From NCBI GenBank assembly GCA_034508935.3, contig CM067453.1, positions 32,105,218 to 32,169,217 on the forward strand: DNA of 64,000 bases. The letters run 5' to 3'. The DNA is from Berghia stephanieae. Its lineage: Eukaryota > Mollusca > Gastropoda > Nudibranchia > Aeolidiidae. A program made the translations under genes and the position numbers. Below are positions 37,325 to 49,541 of the stretch, piece after piece. The first letter of the stretch is position 1, and each line of letters begins with the position of its first letter. A model generated the notes under the pieces. The model was not told the DNA's origin, did not search any database, and was given only the letters and a program-made list of their open reading frames with translations.

Positions 37325-38925
37325 GACTGCAGCACAGTTTCCTCGAACTCATTTAAATGTCTCATATGTTTCCCTTATTATTCTTTGTTATCATTCCATT
37401 CTTTCCTAGAACCAGGGATGTAAATGGCAAATGACAAAAAATTCTGAAACAACTCGCACACTGCCTTTTAACAAATTAATGGTTCAAATAAAAGGAAATA
37501 GTTGTGTATGTATTTCTCATAGTCTATTTATAACTACAAAGAGGAAGCGAAGAAAACTGATGAACACATAAATATAACAAAGGTTGATAAATCTCAGTTA
37601 AAAAATCACCTGATGTCCAATTGATTATATTGTAAGCTCAGTCTCCTAAGTCTAACTCTACTAATAACGTGATGGGAGGGCCAAAATCTATTCTAAGAAT
37701 CAGAATCTCAAATCAATGATGCAATATAAAATTAAACAAACAAATGTAAAAGTAACAACAATGTAAAGAGGAATGGAGAAGGATGGATAGCCCAGCACTA
37801 ATGAAGAAAGCTAAGGACAGATCTGATCTGGATGAAGGGTCATTACTACAGCAAAGTAATCTCATGACTTGTCTACCTCTACAACTACAACGACCACAGT
37901 TACTTATCTAACTTAGTTTAGTCAGGAATATGAGAATGAGAACTTGAGAGAACTTAGAATTCTAAGTCAAAACAGGAGAAATCAGTGCAACATCAAATAA
38001 AAACAAACATATGCAACAGTAAAAAAAACAACAATTTTCTAAAATTATCAACTTAGCTTCGGGTTTAAACCAAGAAGAAATTCACAAAGACCGCCACACT
38101 CCAATAAACACCTATAGATTGTTGTAATGATGTTTTTACACCGAGTTCGTTGTGTAGCCACGGTGGCTATTTACTGAACAAAATTTCAGAATTTTTTTTT
38201 TCTGTAGGACCTCTATAACTGCTATGTAGTTCAGAATCAGTTCAGAAATTTTCTGTCTGAATTCATGGCCTGTGAATAACGAAGACTCGCGCTTGTAGTT
38301 GAAATAACCACTTCCGTTCAAAACAGTTCGTGGAGTGTTTCTGTGTATACAGAAAGTGCTTGCCATGTCTGGGCCTATATGCACCATTCTATATTGTTGT
38401 AGTATTTATTTAATAAGAAGGTTTTTCAAAAATAAATTATTTTACTACTTTTATATATTTTATTCTGAACCCCCCCCCCCCCCCCCCTTCCCCTCCTCTA
38501 AATTGAAATGATCTGAATTCAGAAAAATTCTGAAAGATTTACATCCCTGTAAACCTAATTTTTGCCTTGAACATGGTTTCCTCAAATTAATTTCACACAG
38601 CCAATGTAAAAAAAAAAAAAAGATTAATTAATTTTCTTTTTAAATGTCACTGGTGATTTTCACGACTGGTGATTTATTGTGACATCAACAGTTACGTATG
38701 TGTGTATCTATCTATACTGCAGGTGTGTGAATACATTATGATACATATACAGACACACACACACACACACACATGCTCACACACTATATCATTGTTTCAC
38801 ATGACCAACCCCTCTCTGTTTATCCTTATCACTTCACCATTCATTCTAATTTCAATGCCATGATTTGCTAAAGGTTGGCTAGGAAGGTTAATAAATGTTA
38901 TGATACAGCAGCCCCCCCCCCCCCC
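37325..38925. other. Copy A-specific stretch, no gene seen
   Basis: This sequence is absent between the corresponding points of copy B (about 56790-56815). It contains a poly-C run at 38469-38487 and a short (CA)n at 38754-38771. No coding sequence or element ends were recognised. Confidence 0.5.
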
Positions 38926-38989
38926 CACCCAACACACACACACATCAAGCCCTTGTAACATGTTGTGTATACTGTTAATCTCCCTCAAC

Positions 38990-39222
38990 AAATCAATAAA
39001 GTAAATAAAGCTCTCTTTATTCGTCCTCAAGAGGAGATTTGTCATAGTGTCTATTCCAAGAGAAGACTGAAATAACCCAGGAGTTAGCTGCTACAGATCA
39101 GTGCCGAAAATTGAGCTCGGGAGAGGTGGCTTGCTCAGGGCCACATAAAACAGTGAATAATCGTACTAGCTATCTTTTGGGTACAAAGCAAAGATCATAC
39201 CGCTGAGGCCCTCTGTTTTACA
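38990..39222 (-). mobile_element. SINE-B, full length
   Basis: On the minus strand the tRNA-like head GGCCTCAGCGGTATGATC leads into TTTGCTTTGTACCC, CCCTGAGCAAGCCACC, CTGGGTTATTTCAG and GGAATAGACAC, and the tail ATAAAGAGAGCTTTATTTAC. It is present at the equivalent place in copy B (56880-57100), so it inserted before the duplication. Here it directly abuts what is left of exon 2. Confidence 0.75.
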
Positions 39223-39255
39223 ACACTGGTCTCCTTTGTTGGCATAACAGGGTTC
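39222..39255 (-). pseudogene. Zinc-finger gene copy A, remnant of exon 2
   Basis: After the acceptor TTTTTCAG, the sequence encoding EPCYANKGDQCCK matches the start of exon 2 in copy B (58145 downward). It runs into SINE-B after about 34 bases. The rest of the exon and its donor are missing. Confidence 0.6.
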
Positions 39256-40357
39256 CTGAAAAATGAAGAGAAAACAGAATAAAATTAAAAGATAGCACGA
39301 AACTACAGATTAGTTTGACCTTTTTCAGGTCAGCTACTTTTAGTGTCAACACATTGTGGCCACAGTGCACAACAAACTTTGTAAACAAAGAGGGACTGGC
39401 ACCATACCTTGCCAGATATTTTGGAGTGTATTAGGTTTACCATATATGATTAGTCTTGATCCAACACAATGATTTACAATGGTCATAACACAGAAATATG
39501 ATGGGTGAGGTAGAACATTATCGACAAAGAGTGTGCAGCTGTGAAGATTTAATACATAAGGAGACACGATGCGATGGCTGAGTGGTGTAAACTATCATGG
39601 ACTACGACACCTTGCATGACCTGACGAATGATGAAGGTTAGCCGTGTGTAAACTCTTACTAATGATCTTAATATTATTATGACACCTCATGTGGTCTGGT
39701 GAATGACGGAGATTTACTATATATTAACACGTAATTAGCATTTGTAACAACCTTACGGCACTATCGCATGTCCCTGATAAATCATGATGTGTGAAAATGC
39801 GTTTCCATTGTCATTTATTTACACTGGTTGTAAAAATATCTGATGAGAAAAGTAGAAGATGCTCAAAGCAGAGCGAGCAGTTATCCAAACCTTGCACACA
39901 GTTATGGAGACATATTGTAAAGAAAAAATTACGTCACCCAGGAATAGTGTGCAGTAATGCGATGCGAGCAGAAATCTGGCATGCCGAAACCGCAGAACAT
40001 CTAGTTGAATGGTGTGTTGTGACAAAACTTCCGGTGGGTTTGCAACGGTGCACGAATGCGGTGAAATATTTACTGATTGGGTCGATCGTCATAACATAAT
40101 AGTGTGACCACCATTAGAAGCTGCTGACATGCAGAAGAGCATTGACTAATGGAATGAAAATGGTCACAGACTGACGAGTACAGAGAGAAATGACAAAGAG
40201 TTCAGTTTTTTAATAAAAATTGAATTGGTAGAATCCTGGGTTCAATCTGTTACTTTCTACTTTGCAATAATCACCCTCATCACCCTCATTGTCATTACCA
40301 TCATCATCACCCTCATCATCATTTTAATCACCAGCATCATCATCATCATCATCACCC

Positions 40358-40394
<37 letters not shown>

Positions 40395-40434
40395 TATCAG
40401 GGACCGCATGTAAACAAAAAGGATATTCTCTAAC
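39256..40434. other. Intron 1 of copy A, with (CAT)n microsatellite
   Basis: This is intron sequence conserved with 58146-59100 of copy B, for example AGTGTCAACACATTGTGGCC and ACACGATGCGATGGCTGAGT. A CAT/CAC-rich array lies at 40258-40398. Short open frames here have no family resemblance. Confidence 0.7.
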
Positions 40435-41046
40435 CTGACAGTGTATCCCCAGTGATGACGTCACAGAAGTAAGCTCTGGTGTTATTGTGTCTTCAAGTTT
40501 AATCTTATCACTGACATTAATGCTCTGTGACCCTTCATCTTCTAGTTTAACATGGACATCATAAAATTGTGAAAAGGTATGGGAAGAGTTATCTGCCTTG
40601 ATGTCATCTTGAGGTAGAACCTTTACACCAGAGAATTGTGAATAATTGTGGGAAGACTTTTCTACCTCAATGTCTACAGCTTCAAGTTTAATATTGACAT
40701 CTCTGAATTGTGAATGAACGAGAGGAACTCTCTGCTTTGATGTCTTCATCTTCAAGTTTAACATTGACTTGTATGGTCTGTGAATGAGACTCTGGTATAT
40801 TTTCATCTTCTCCCCGATTCAAGTTTAAAACCAACATCAGAAGACTGGCATAAGGTTTCTAGTGATCTTTTTGTCTCCATTAGATCTTCAAGGGCGTCAG
40901 TAAATGATGGAATGGAATCCTCTGTCGCTACATCTTCCAATCCAGCATTTGAATGTGAAGACTTGGAATGTGTGAAATCTTCATGTGAAAGCCACTCACG
41001 TTTGTCAGGTTCAATTTTATAAGGATGCAGGATGTAAGGAAAGACA
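40435..41046 (-). pseudogene. Zinc-finger gene copy A, exon 1 (acidic repeats)
   Basis: It is bounded by an acceptor (CTCTCCAG at 41047) and a donor (GTCAG|GTTAGAG at 40434). It aligns with copy B exon 1: PSFTDALEDLMETKRSLETL, CQSSDVGFKLES, then repeats with VNIKLEAVD and VHVKLEDEG and the end DKIKLEDTI. The start ATG of copy B is missing (PYKIEPDKREWLS instead of MDRFSKIEP). Two frame changes lie near 40.80 and 40.70 kb, and about one repeat is lost. It cannot encode the full exon. Confidence 0.75.
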
Positions 41047-41590
41047 CTGGAGAGAGAAAAAACACACACAACAAGAAATGTATGAGAAAATGGAAAATAT
41101 GTCAAAGAGTGCTTGTTTTGTTTTTATGCTAGTCTGATGGTGCTTTAGGTAATAATAGGTCATGTAAGCATCAAGTGTCTTTCATTGGTCTTTGTTCTTT
41201 TCGTCTTGAAAAGGCTAGCGGTGTCTAATCATCCATTACTATAGGCCATGTCTGGGATTAATCAAATCTCTCATTGAAATCTATGTCTAGCTATAACAAG
41301 AAGGCGGCCCAAATTTAAATTCCCCAGACCTTTTTTTCAGGCTTGCCAGATTAATTTCATAAAACATGCCAAACAGCTTATAATAACATACTAAGTTTTG
41401 CAAGTTTTGAAAGAACCTAAGTGATTGTTTTGTTTGTTTTTAAAGGCCTAATGGCATTTGCAACAGACTTGGGTCATTTAAATGCCAGGAAAAGTAATAC
41501 GACAGGCTTAGACTTAGATAAAAGGGGGAACAGAGGTAGATGATAGAAGAAATGTACTTCTGTATCTAGTCTGAGATTTAAATCGTGGAC

Positions 41591-42330
41591 TCACTTGGAT
41601 CTTTGTTGAAAATGAACATTTGTACCTGTGTACTTTTACAAACAATATCTAATACATATATATAATACATGTTCATCTTCCACTTCTTTGTGGCCTCTTA
41701 AATAAAGAATTCAGACTACAGTTTACATTCATGAATATCACGTCAGTGATAAAAAGCCTGGTAATGACAGTAGTTTATAAAAATTTAATATGATTGTTTT
41801 GTTTGTTTTTAAGGGGTTTACAGCGCTTGCAACACATTTAGATCAAATCAGCGCCAGTAAAAAAAATTAAGTAGATTTATTACAAAAAAATTTTTGATAA
41901 AAAATTTTTTTTCTTTGCCCACTGAAAGAACATGGAGCTATGGGTATGGGAATTTAACTCACTAATACTAATTTGAATAGTTAGTGGATTTCATGACGAT
42001 GTGCACTTATTTGCAGGTCTGGTACCCCGAATTGTTATAGGCCCATTGTTGTAATGGAAAAACACCTCAAATCAACGCAAAATATTATTGTCCATGACCT
42101 GCAAATATGTGCCACAGTGTACTTCCTGTTCACATATGTCAGGGGATACTCTATAGGTAGAACGAAATTGACGCCATTGACTTTCACCTATTGTTTTTTC
42201 GCCAGCCGGTTTTATGAGTAGATCTCACTAAATCGTATTAATCAGGCTATAAACATTCAAGGTTACATATAGATGTATACGCTTGGCTAAGAAGTTCACA
42301 ACATTGCCATCCATTATAGGCTGCCTCTAT
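41591..42330. other. No gene seen; R540 tail at 41.79-41.88 kb
   Basis: Bases 41795-41870 (TTGTTTGTTTTTAAGGGG, GCGCTTGCAACACATTTAG, AATCAGCGCCAGTAAAAA) are the A-rich-tail end of R540, in reverse sense. The rest is unremarkable. Confidence 0.55.
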
Positions 42331-43179
42331 TCTCACCCCCGGGATGAGAATAGAGAAGCGATCGAGCTCTCACCCCCGGGATGAGAATAGGGGTAGTTGC
42401 CCCTTCTCGCTATCTCCACCCCTGTAACAAACAGGTAGGGAGGGTAGCCTAGCCTAGCCCCCGTCCCTTCTCGCTATTCTCATCCCTCTGTAGGGTCAGC
42501 TTAGCACCCCCCCCCCCCCCATCCTCTCGCTATTCTCATCCCTGTTAACCAACAGTAGGAGGGTAGCCTAGCCCCCGTCCCTTCTCGCTATTCTCATCCC
42601 TATTAACCAACAGGTAGGGAGGGTAGCCTAGCCCTCGTCCCTTCTCGCTATTCTCATCCCTATTAACCAACAGGTAGGGAGGATAGCCTCGCCTAGCCGC
42701 CATCCCTTCACGCTATTCTCATCCCTGTGTAGGGTCAGCTTAGCACCCCCCCCCCCCCCCCCCCCCCTTCCTCACTACTCTCATCTGATCATCATCATCT
42801 CTCTCGTTACTACTTTTAGTGGCACTGGACGTAAGGAGGGTGAACATGCAGCCCCACCCCTTCTCGCTATTCTCATCCCTGTTAACCAACAGGTAGGGAG
42901 GGTAGCCTAGCCCCCATCCCTTCTCGCTATTCTCATCCCTATGAACCAACAGGTAGGGAGGATAGCCTCGCCTAGCCGCCATCCCTTCTCGCTATTCTCA
43001 TCCCTGTGTAGGGTCAGCTTAGCACCCCCTCCCCCCCCCCTCCCCTCCTCACTACTCTCACCTGATCATCAAATCTCTCCTGGTACTGGACGTAAGGAGG
43101 GTGAACATATATGTCGTGCATTTAAAATGTAGACTGGCTGGCTTGAGATATGGGAATCATTGTTGGAAATCTGTCTACA

Positions 43180-43277
<98 letters not shown>

Positions 43278-43450
43278 AATAGAGTAATACGGGATGAGAA
43301 TAGCGAGAAGGGGTGGCGGCTAGGCTAGGCTACCTACCCTCCCTACATGTTGGTTAACAGGGTGAGAATAGCGAGAAGTGGCGAGGACCTCTACTCTCAT
43401 CCAGGTGGTGAGAGCTCGATCGATTTTTTATTCTCATCCCGGGGGTGAGA
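42331..43450. mobile_element. MITE with palindromic ends and an internal minisatellite
   Basis: The left end TTCTCACCCCCGGGATGAGA and the right end, reversed, form inverted repeats of about 45 bases. They continue through GATCGAGCTCTCACC on the left and GGTGAGAGCTCGATCGAT on the right. TA stands on both sides, as for Tc1/mariner-type MITEs. Each end is itself a dyad (TTCTCA..CCGGG..TGAGAA). Inside, CTTCTCGCTATTCTCATCCC recurs about every 60 bases between 42460 and 43000, with AACAGGTAGGGAGGGTAGCC between. The same motif appears inverted at 43290-43380. A (CT)n array lies at 43180-43278 and poly-C runs at 42507, 42746 and 43030. There is no coding sequence. Confidence 0.78.
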
Positions 43451-44237
43451 ATAGTCAATCCGTCCATTATAAATGGCCAACACACAATGTGTAATCATGA
43501 TCGTTTATAGTCTGGTTTAATACAGTTTAGTGAGAATTACTCATAAACGCGGATGGCAAAAATAAAAACAATAACTAAGACCTGAGTGACGTCAACGTCG
43601 AACTATCTATAGTTTTGTCTCTCGGTACGTTATCCGGCTGCCAATCATCGGCAATTGTGAGTGTGAGCTTTTAAAACTTTTTGGATAACTAAACATCGTA
43701 GGTAGTCTCACTAAATTTCCATCATTAAACGGAGCACTTGATGACAATTTTATTTTAAATTCTTTAATCGATACAACTTACCAATGAGTATAAAAAATAA
43801 TATTGGCTAACTTATTAAGGAGACAATTTATTCTAAACGAAAACAATTTTTGGGGCCAACCTTTCGTTTACGACGAGACTGATTCTAAAACTTGAGATGC
43901 TTAACCAGGTAGTTTGAGCACTTTATTGTCCATTTTCTTTCTCTGTCACATTTCGCAATTTTCACCATCATGAAGTAATTCTGTTCCGGATTCAATAGTC
44001 TGATGTCACGTCGCCCAGCAACGGCGGCCATCGTGGTTCTAAACAAAGAAAATCGGTACTTTTTATTCTTCATGCTGGCTAGAACTTTTTATATGTCTTG
44101 TGATCAGAATGTGTAAAAGTCAAAACATGATCAGATTTATAATGGTTTTTTTTTTCCTATGGGTACGCTTTTATGCTTGTCGGAGAAATATTTCATAAGG
44201 GCGTCCGCCATTGTTCCGATAGTTTAGAGCCAGCTAC
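43451..44237. other. Dispersed repeat copy 2 at 43848-43972; otherwise no gene seen
   Basis: Bases 43848-43972 match 4288-4412 (GGGGCCAACCTTTCG, GAGACTGATTCTAAAA, CCAGGTAGTTTGAGCAC, CATTTCGCAATTTTCACC). No coding sequence was recognised. Confidence 0.6.
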
Positions 44238-44340
44238 TAGTATTTACTGACCACAAACCACTTGTTACACTTTTCGGCAACCCTAAAACAAAACTCCCAG
44301 CAAAAATTGAACGTTGAGTAATGCGTATGCAACCATACAT
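44238..44340 (+). mobile_element. Fossil scrap of the Ty3/gypsy RNase H region
   Basis: About 100 bases repeat 46471-46570 of the Ty3/gypsy fossil, including the segment encoding FTDHKPLVTLFGNPK. No other part of the element adjoins it. It is broken. Confidence 0.8.
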
Positions 44341-44924
44341 TTTTTCCTTGTTTTTCCTTCAAAAACCCATTAGGCCTATATTGAAATAGAAAGCAATAAT
44401 AATAATGCTCAAAATTGGATAGTAAGTAGAGCATACAAATTGAATGTGCCCCCATTGGAAAATGGATTTTGTTTCTCTTTCCTTGTGAATAGTTATTTTT
44501 TTTCCTCTCCTTAATTAGTTTTTCAAATTTTGAATTTTTTATGCGATTGTTCACTTTGATTTCCCAAATTATAAGAACCTAAATAGTTAATAAAATATTT
44601 TGATTACTTCCTTCTTTTTTTTTTTACTTACCTACACTTACTACGGCTATTATCATTATTATTATTAATATTATTATTATTATTATTTTTATTTTATTAT
44701 TTCAAACCATTCAAAATGTAAATAAATTCATATTGACATGTTGTGACATCAATATTCTACAAAATGCCCTATTTGTGTCAGTTTTTAACCGTACATATTG
44801 TTTTAATTGTTTGATTTTTGTAAAACAAGCGGCAAATATCTGGCAAATATTATGGCAAATTTTACCATTTTTTAATGGCAAATTTTGGCGTTTGAAATGG
44901 CAAACATTCGCGGGGACAGATAAC
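44341..44924. other. No gene seen
   Basis: This is AT-rich DNA with a short ATT-rich tract at 44650-44700. Confidence 0.5.
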
Positions 44925-45123
44925 ACATACATAACTGTCAATGTCACAGTAAATCATCGGTGGTCGCAATCTGTCCCTCCAGGAAAATGCCCCCCCCCCC
45001 CCCCCCCCCACCACCACCAATTATGCCACAAAAATAAAAAATACCAAATACCCCCAGCCGCCCCCCCCCCCCCCCACCACCACCAATTATGCCACAAAAA
45101 TAAAAAATACCAAAGATTGAATC

Positions 45124-45162
<39 letters not shown>

Positions 45163-45175
45163 TGTGTGTGAAAGA
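44925..45175. repeat. Dispersed repeat copy 2, tandem 62-bp block and (GT)n
   Basis: The sequence matches 6955-7065. The part with poly-C, ACCACCACCAATTATGCCAC and AAAAATACCAAA is present twice in a row (about 44990-45050 and 45060-45115). A (GT)n tract follows at 45126-45170. Confidence 0.75.
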
Positions 45176-45456
45176 AACAAAAGTGAGACGGAGAGAGTGA
45201 GAATGAGATTGCAATTAAAGAAATGGGCTGGTCAAATTATTCATTGCATTGTTTCGATTTTAAGTCAGATGACAGCTTAAGGAGGAGGGGTGGGGCTTAT
45301 TGTGTAGTGACTTACATGAAAACATGTTATTGAATCTCTCAAGTTTTTCTTAGCGTTCCATCACATTTTTGATTGTCTAAAAAGAACCCCCCCCCCCTCC
45401 CCCCCCCCCCCCCCACCCCTTCTTTCAGTATACAAAGAAAGCCAGACAAAACTAAC

Positions 45457-45514
<58 letters not shown>

Positions 45515-45949
45515 GTTTGTCCCTCTCTCCTTTTTATCTCTCTATCTATCTACCTATCTATTTATCCATTAATAGGTTTAGTGATTTTAGGTACCGGATT
45601 CGTAGGCAATGACGTCGCATGCTGAGTGTATAATCCACAATGCGATATGCTGTCTTTGTCTTTTTATCAAGCACATGCAGTGGGAATTGTAATTCCATTT
45701 AATTGAACAAGACAAGACACAATAAACGCAACACCAGTGAAAACTCTCTTCATGATTTTGTTAAAGATGGCCGAGAAAAGGAAATTAAATTGTCTCACTA
45801 TCGACTCTTGACAGAGTTCACAATAACGGAGAGTTATCATTATAATATGACTTTTATCAAGACCACCCACATTTACCTCCCTCATATCCTCTGTAAAATA
45901 CTCAACACAGAAAACTCGAAAACACGGAAATCTTGAACAAATAGGCCCG
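45176..45949. other. Poly-C run, (CT)n, no gene seen
   Basis: A poly-C run with one T lies at 45388-45412 and a (CT)n tract at 45460-45515. No coding sequence was recognised up to the retroelement fossil. Confidence 0.6.
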
Positions 45950-47469
45950 GTGCCGGCTTCTTTGAGATTTCCGTGCTGGAGTGTATTAAGCAGTGAAGGC
46001 ATAAAACCAAACCCAGACAAAATCAAAGCAATCTCATCAACATGGCATCACCCAAAACTGTCTCAGAAGTCAGAAGCCTCCTCGACATGCTAAATTTTTG
46101 TGGTGCACGATTCATTCCTGATTATGCAACTCTAACCTATGAATTGCGCAAACTAACCCAAAACAAAACAACCTCATCTGGACTGAGAAACATGAAAAAG
46201 CTCTTTAAGAAACTAAAAAGTAAGCTACAGGATACCAAAACTTAGTTTACGTTGACACTGCAAAAGAAATCCATGTAGATGCGAGCCCCCTTGGAATATC
46301 AGCTATTCTAACCCAAATTGATGACAACAACACAATGGAAATTGTTCAATTTGCCAGCAGAGCCTTCTCAGAAACAGAATAAAGATACTCCCAAACAGAG
46401 AGAGAAGCATTAGCAGTAACATAGTCCTGTGGATATTTTCACATCTCTCTATATGGATGCCCTTCATTTTCAGTATTTACTGACCACAAACCACTTGTTA
46501 CACTTTTCGGCAACCCTAAAACAAAACTTCCAGCAAGAAGTGAACGTTGGGTAATGCAACCATATTGCATGAAGATCATCTTTAAACCTGGAAAGGATAA
46601 TCCAGCCGACTACATGAGCAGGCACCCTGCAGACAATACATCAATACACCTAGCTACAGGGAAGATAAAATTGCAGAAGAATATGTGCAATATATCACTG
46701 ATCACAACATTCCAAAAGCCATGACACTTCAGGAAGTGCAACTTCAAACCTTGCAAGATAAAACACTACAAGCTGTTATAAAATCCCTACATGATAATCA
46801 ATGAATGGCATATTCATGTCAAATCCATATCTAGTGATGACTAAAAAAAACACTTGAGATATTAAAACTGAGCCAAAATGAATTGTCTATTACAACAGAC
46901 GGCCTAATTCTGAAAAGTAACAAAATAGTTATACCAAAAACATTGCAAAAGCAAGCAGTAGACTTAGCTCATTCGGGACATCAAGGACAGAACAAAACAT
47001 TTGCCCTCCTCAGAGGAAAAATCCTGGTTAAAAGGTATGAAACAAGCTGTGGATAAAACTGTCCAGAATTGCATGCATGGGAATTCGTCATAGAAAGATA
47101 ACTCCTTTATGGCCCTGGGCTAATGGTGAAACCAAAACGCTTCATGCGTACCATCAAGAAATAAATCAAAGCAGCATTAGCACAACGCAAGAATTAGAGG
47201 CGGGACATGTACAAATTTCTGCTAGCCTATAGATCCACTCCTGACTCGACTACTGGTAATCCTCCTGCTCAACTTCTTTTTGGAAGAAATCTGATAACAA
47301 AACTTCCTGTGGCACCTATCTCATTTAAGCTAAACCCTCTATAGAAAATATCAGACTCAAAGTCAAAGGCACTTTGATGAAATCCAAAATGAAAACATAC
47401 GCAAACGACAGTATGTAAAACCATCTACCATCATAGACAGCACCCAAATGAAACCCTTGACTCCATATG

Positions 47470-48002
47470 TTTTGTTTGTTTTTGTTTTTAAGGGTTTCGT
47501 GGCGCTTGCAACAATTTAGGTTATATCAGCGCCAGTAAAAAGGAAGAAAATGGAATAGTAAAAAGTTATAGAATTACAATTAAAGGACCCAAGAGAAAGT
47601 AAGACAAAGGGGAACTGGGAACAAATAGGGATCAGATGTAGATTCCAAGCGCATACCACCAATGTACCTAGTTTGAGATCACCTATAAGTCTCATCCGGA
47701 CACAAACACAAGATCCAACAAAGAGGAATACACTCAAATGCTTACATTATATATTCAAAATAACAAATATAATAATACATATTGGAGAGATGATTTACAA
47801 GGAAAAATATATCATCTCCAAAACAATAACCATGCATTTGACTGTTTCCCTCCCAGCCAGGACTCCGACCAGAGCCAGGAAAAAAACAAGTAATCTCATA
47901 CCAAGACAAAGACAGAAAACATGTTGGAAAACAGACATAAGGGGATAGAAGACACAGTATATACCTCCCTGCTCACTATGGGATGCCAAGATCCCCACCT
48001 AG
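47470..48002 (-). mobile_element. R540 retroposon with 11-bp target duplication
   Basis: The element is flanked by GACTCCATATG (47459-47469) and GACTCCGTATG (48003-48013). It is 533 bp long. Plus-strand reading starts TTTTGTTTGTTTTTGTTTTT and ends ATGCCAAGATCCCCACCTAG, so sense is minus with an A/C-rich tail. There is no convincing coding sequence. It lies inside the Ty3/gypsy fossil. Confidence 0.85.
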
Positions 48003-48880
48003 GACTCCGTATGAAAATAAACCCTACATTGTAACAGCAAAGAAGGGATCGATGGTAAAAGTAACAGCATCACGTAATGACAAAACAATCACCAGAAATA
48101 CAGTAGTAGCTTCTTCAAACGCCCACGAGACCACCAACTGCCAGTGAGATAGAGGAAGACAAAGCTTCACTAATGGATGATACGTCACCTCAGGACGTCC
48201 CACGCCCTGAAATTGAAACTTGAGATAGCAGATAGCAGTCAACCAAGTCTGCAGCCTCAACCACCACGTCCCAAGAGTAGACGAAGACAAAAGGTCCCTG
48301 AGAAATTTTGTGATGACTTAATCATCATCATCTACATTAAATCGAGCACCGTTTCATCGTATTTTCATCTCGTTTTCAGGGGTTCAAGATGTCGACCTGT
48401 TTGAAGCCCCAACTTGTTACACAAGACAATAGCTCGTTAAGTCTTGTCGGATTTGTTTGTTTTTGTTTTTGTTGTTGTTTTTTGGGGGTTCTTTTTATTA
48501 CTAGGATCCTCACCAAAGTCCTAATGATAGTCTTGTCTATCAAAACTCGTTACCATTTCATCGTTTAAGGTTTGTTAGCTGTTAATTGTTTTTGTTTTTT
48601 TAAGAAAAATATGAGAGAAGTAAGTTGAACGTAAGTAAGAATGAAATATAGCAGTCAGTAAGTAAGATGAAGTACAGTAAATGGAAAAGACACTGCAGCA
48701 ATCGGAATTGTATTACCAGTAATTTGGAATAAGTCAAAAAACATTTGAACGGTCAAATTGTGGACATTTTTATTTCTTTTCAAAAATTTAAAGGACAATC
48801 CTTTCAATGAAAGTAATTAATACATGAACAGTAAAACCGTGTCTTAGAGAATTCATTAGTTATAGCCCGTAAGGAACAAT

Positions 48881-49219
48881 TTTTTTGTTTGTTTGTTGCT
48901 TTAGGTCTCTTCCAACACAATTGAGGTTATATGAGAGACCGCTGAAACAAAAAAACAAGCAATCTAACAAAAATAGTACAAATGTAAATCAAAATCATAA
49001 ATTAAAGATATCATAAGCTAAATTATAAATAACCAAGAACAAACAGGCAGAAGATTTACAGAAAAAAAAATATCCCCTGTCAAAAATACAATCACAAACC
49101 AAAGAAGCAGGATAGGCTAGTAAAGAGAAGAAGAAACGACATCACTATCGGATCCGTACACCCATGCGAACATCATAGGTATATGATTCAAGGGTGATGC
49201 TCCCATCCAACCACCCGCA
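48881..49219 (-). mobile_element. SINE-C, second copy
   Basis: It is almost identical to 7872-8209 over its whole length (for example the AAGAAGAAACGACATCACTA and GGTGATGCTCCCATCCAACC blocks), so both copies are young. Flanking duplication is not obvious here. Confidence 0.82.
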
Positions 49220-49541
49220 AATAAAAGTGAGAATGAATGGTAAAAAGTCATCTACGAAAGGTTTAAGAAAGTCACTGTATTACTATTCAGTGAGAATGTT
49301 TCATACCTATTTTACTAAGGGGAATATTATTCTTTTTCAATCTTTTTACAAACATTCTAGAAAGGGAGGGATGTAATGGTTTAATAATATGAACATGTAA
49401 TGCAAAGGAAATAATCATTGTAATTTTACCACTACCATATTTCATGGAGTTATATCCCCTGACTCTTTATAAATGAAAAGAAATTAAAGATTACGAAATG
49501 AACAATGGCGTCTTGTCCTTTGATATTCTACAGCATCGAGT

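Larger units (their letters stand above)
36778..41590. repeat. Segmental duplication, copy A
   Basis: It matches 55985-61705 in the same orientation through several blocks: 36780-36845, 36925-37325, 38930-39200, 39222-40435, 40435-41046 and 41390-41585. Copy A has an extra 1.6 kb (37325-38925). It lacks about 1 kb that copy B has around 57.1-58.1 kb, and it lacks copy B's minisatellite. With the finger exon at 15.9-16.99 kb it forms one ancestral locus. Confidence 0.85.
45950..49531 (+). mobile_element. Ty3/gypsy LTR retroelement, fossil
   Basis: Parts recognisable in order on the plus strand are the end of the reverse transcriptase and its connection (NPDKIKAIS-like, VSEVRSLLDMLNFCG), RNase H (FTDHKPLVTLFGNPK, KPGKDNPADYMSRHP), and integrase (DLAHSGHQGQNKTFALL, YRSTPDSTTGNPPAQLLFGR-like). 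A polypurine-like AAAGGGAGGGA then precedes TGTAATGG at about 49375, where a 3' LTR may begin. It is broken in many places and incomplete at the 5' side. It carries two later insertions, R540 at 47470-48002 and SINE-C at 48881-49219. The age is moderate to old: it is much decayed, but motifs are still legible. Confidence 0.82.

Noticed and set aside
43180-43278. Leu/Ser-rich frames over (CT)n tracts here and at 21.1, 45.5 and 61.9 kb
   Set aside because: These are dinucleotide microsatellites.
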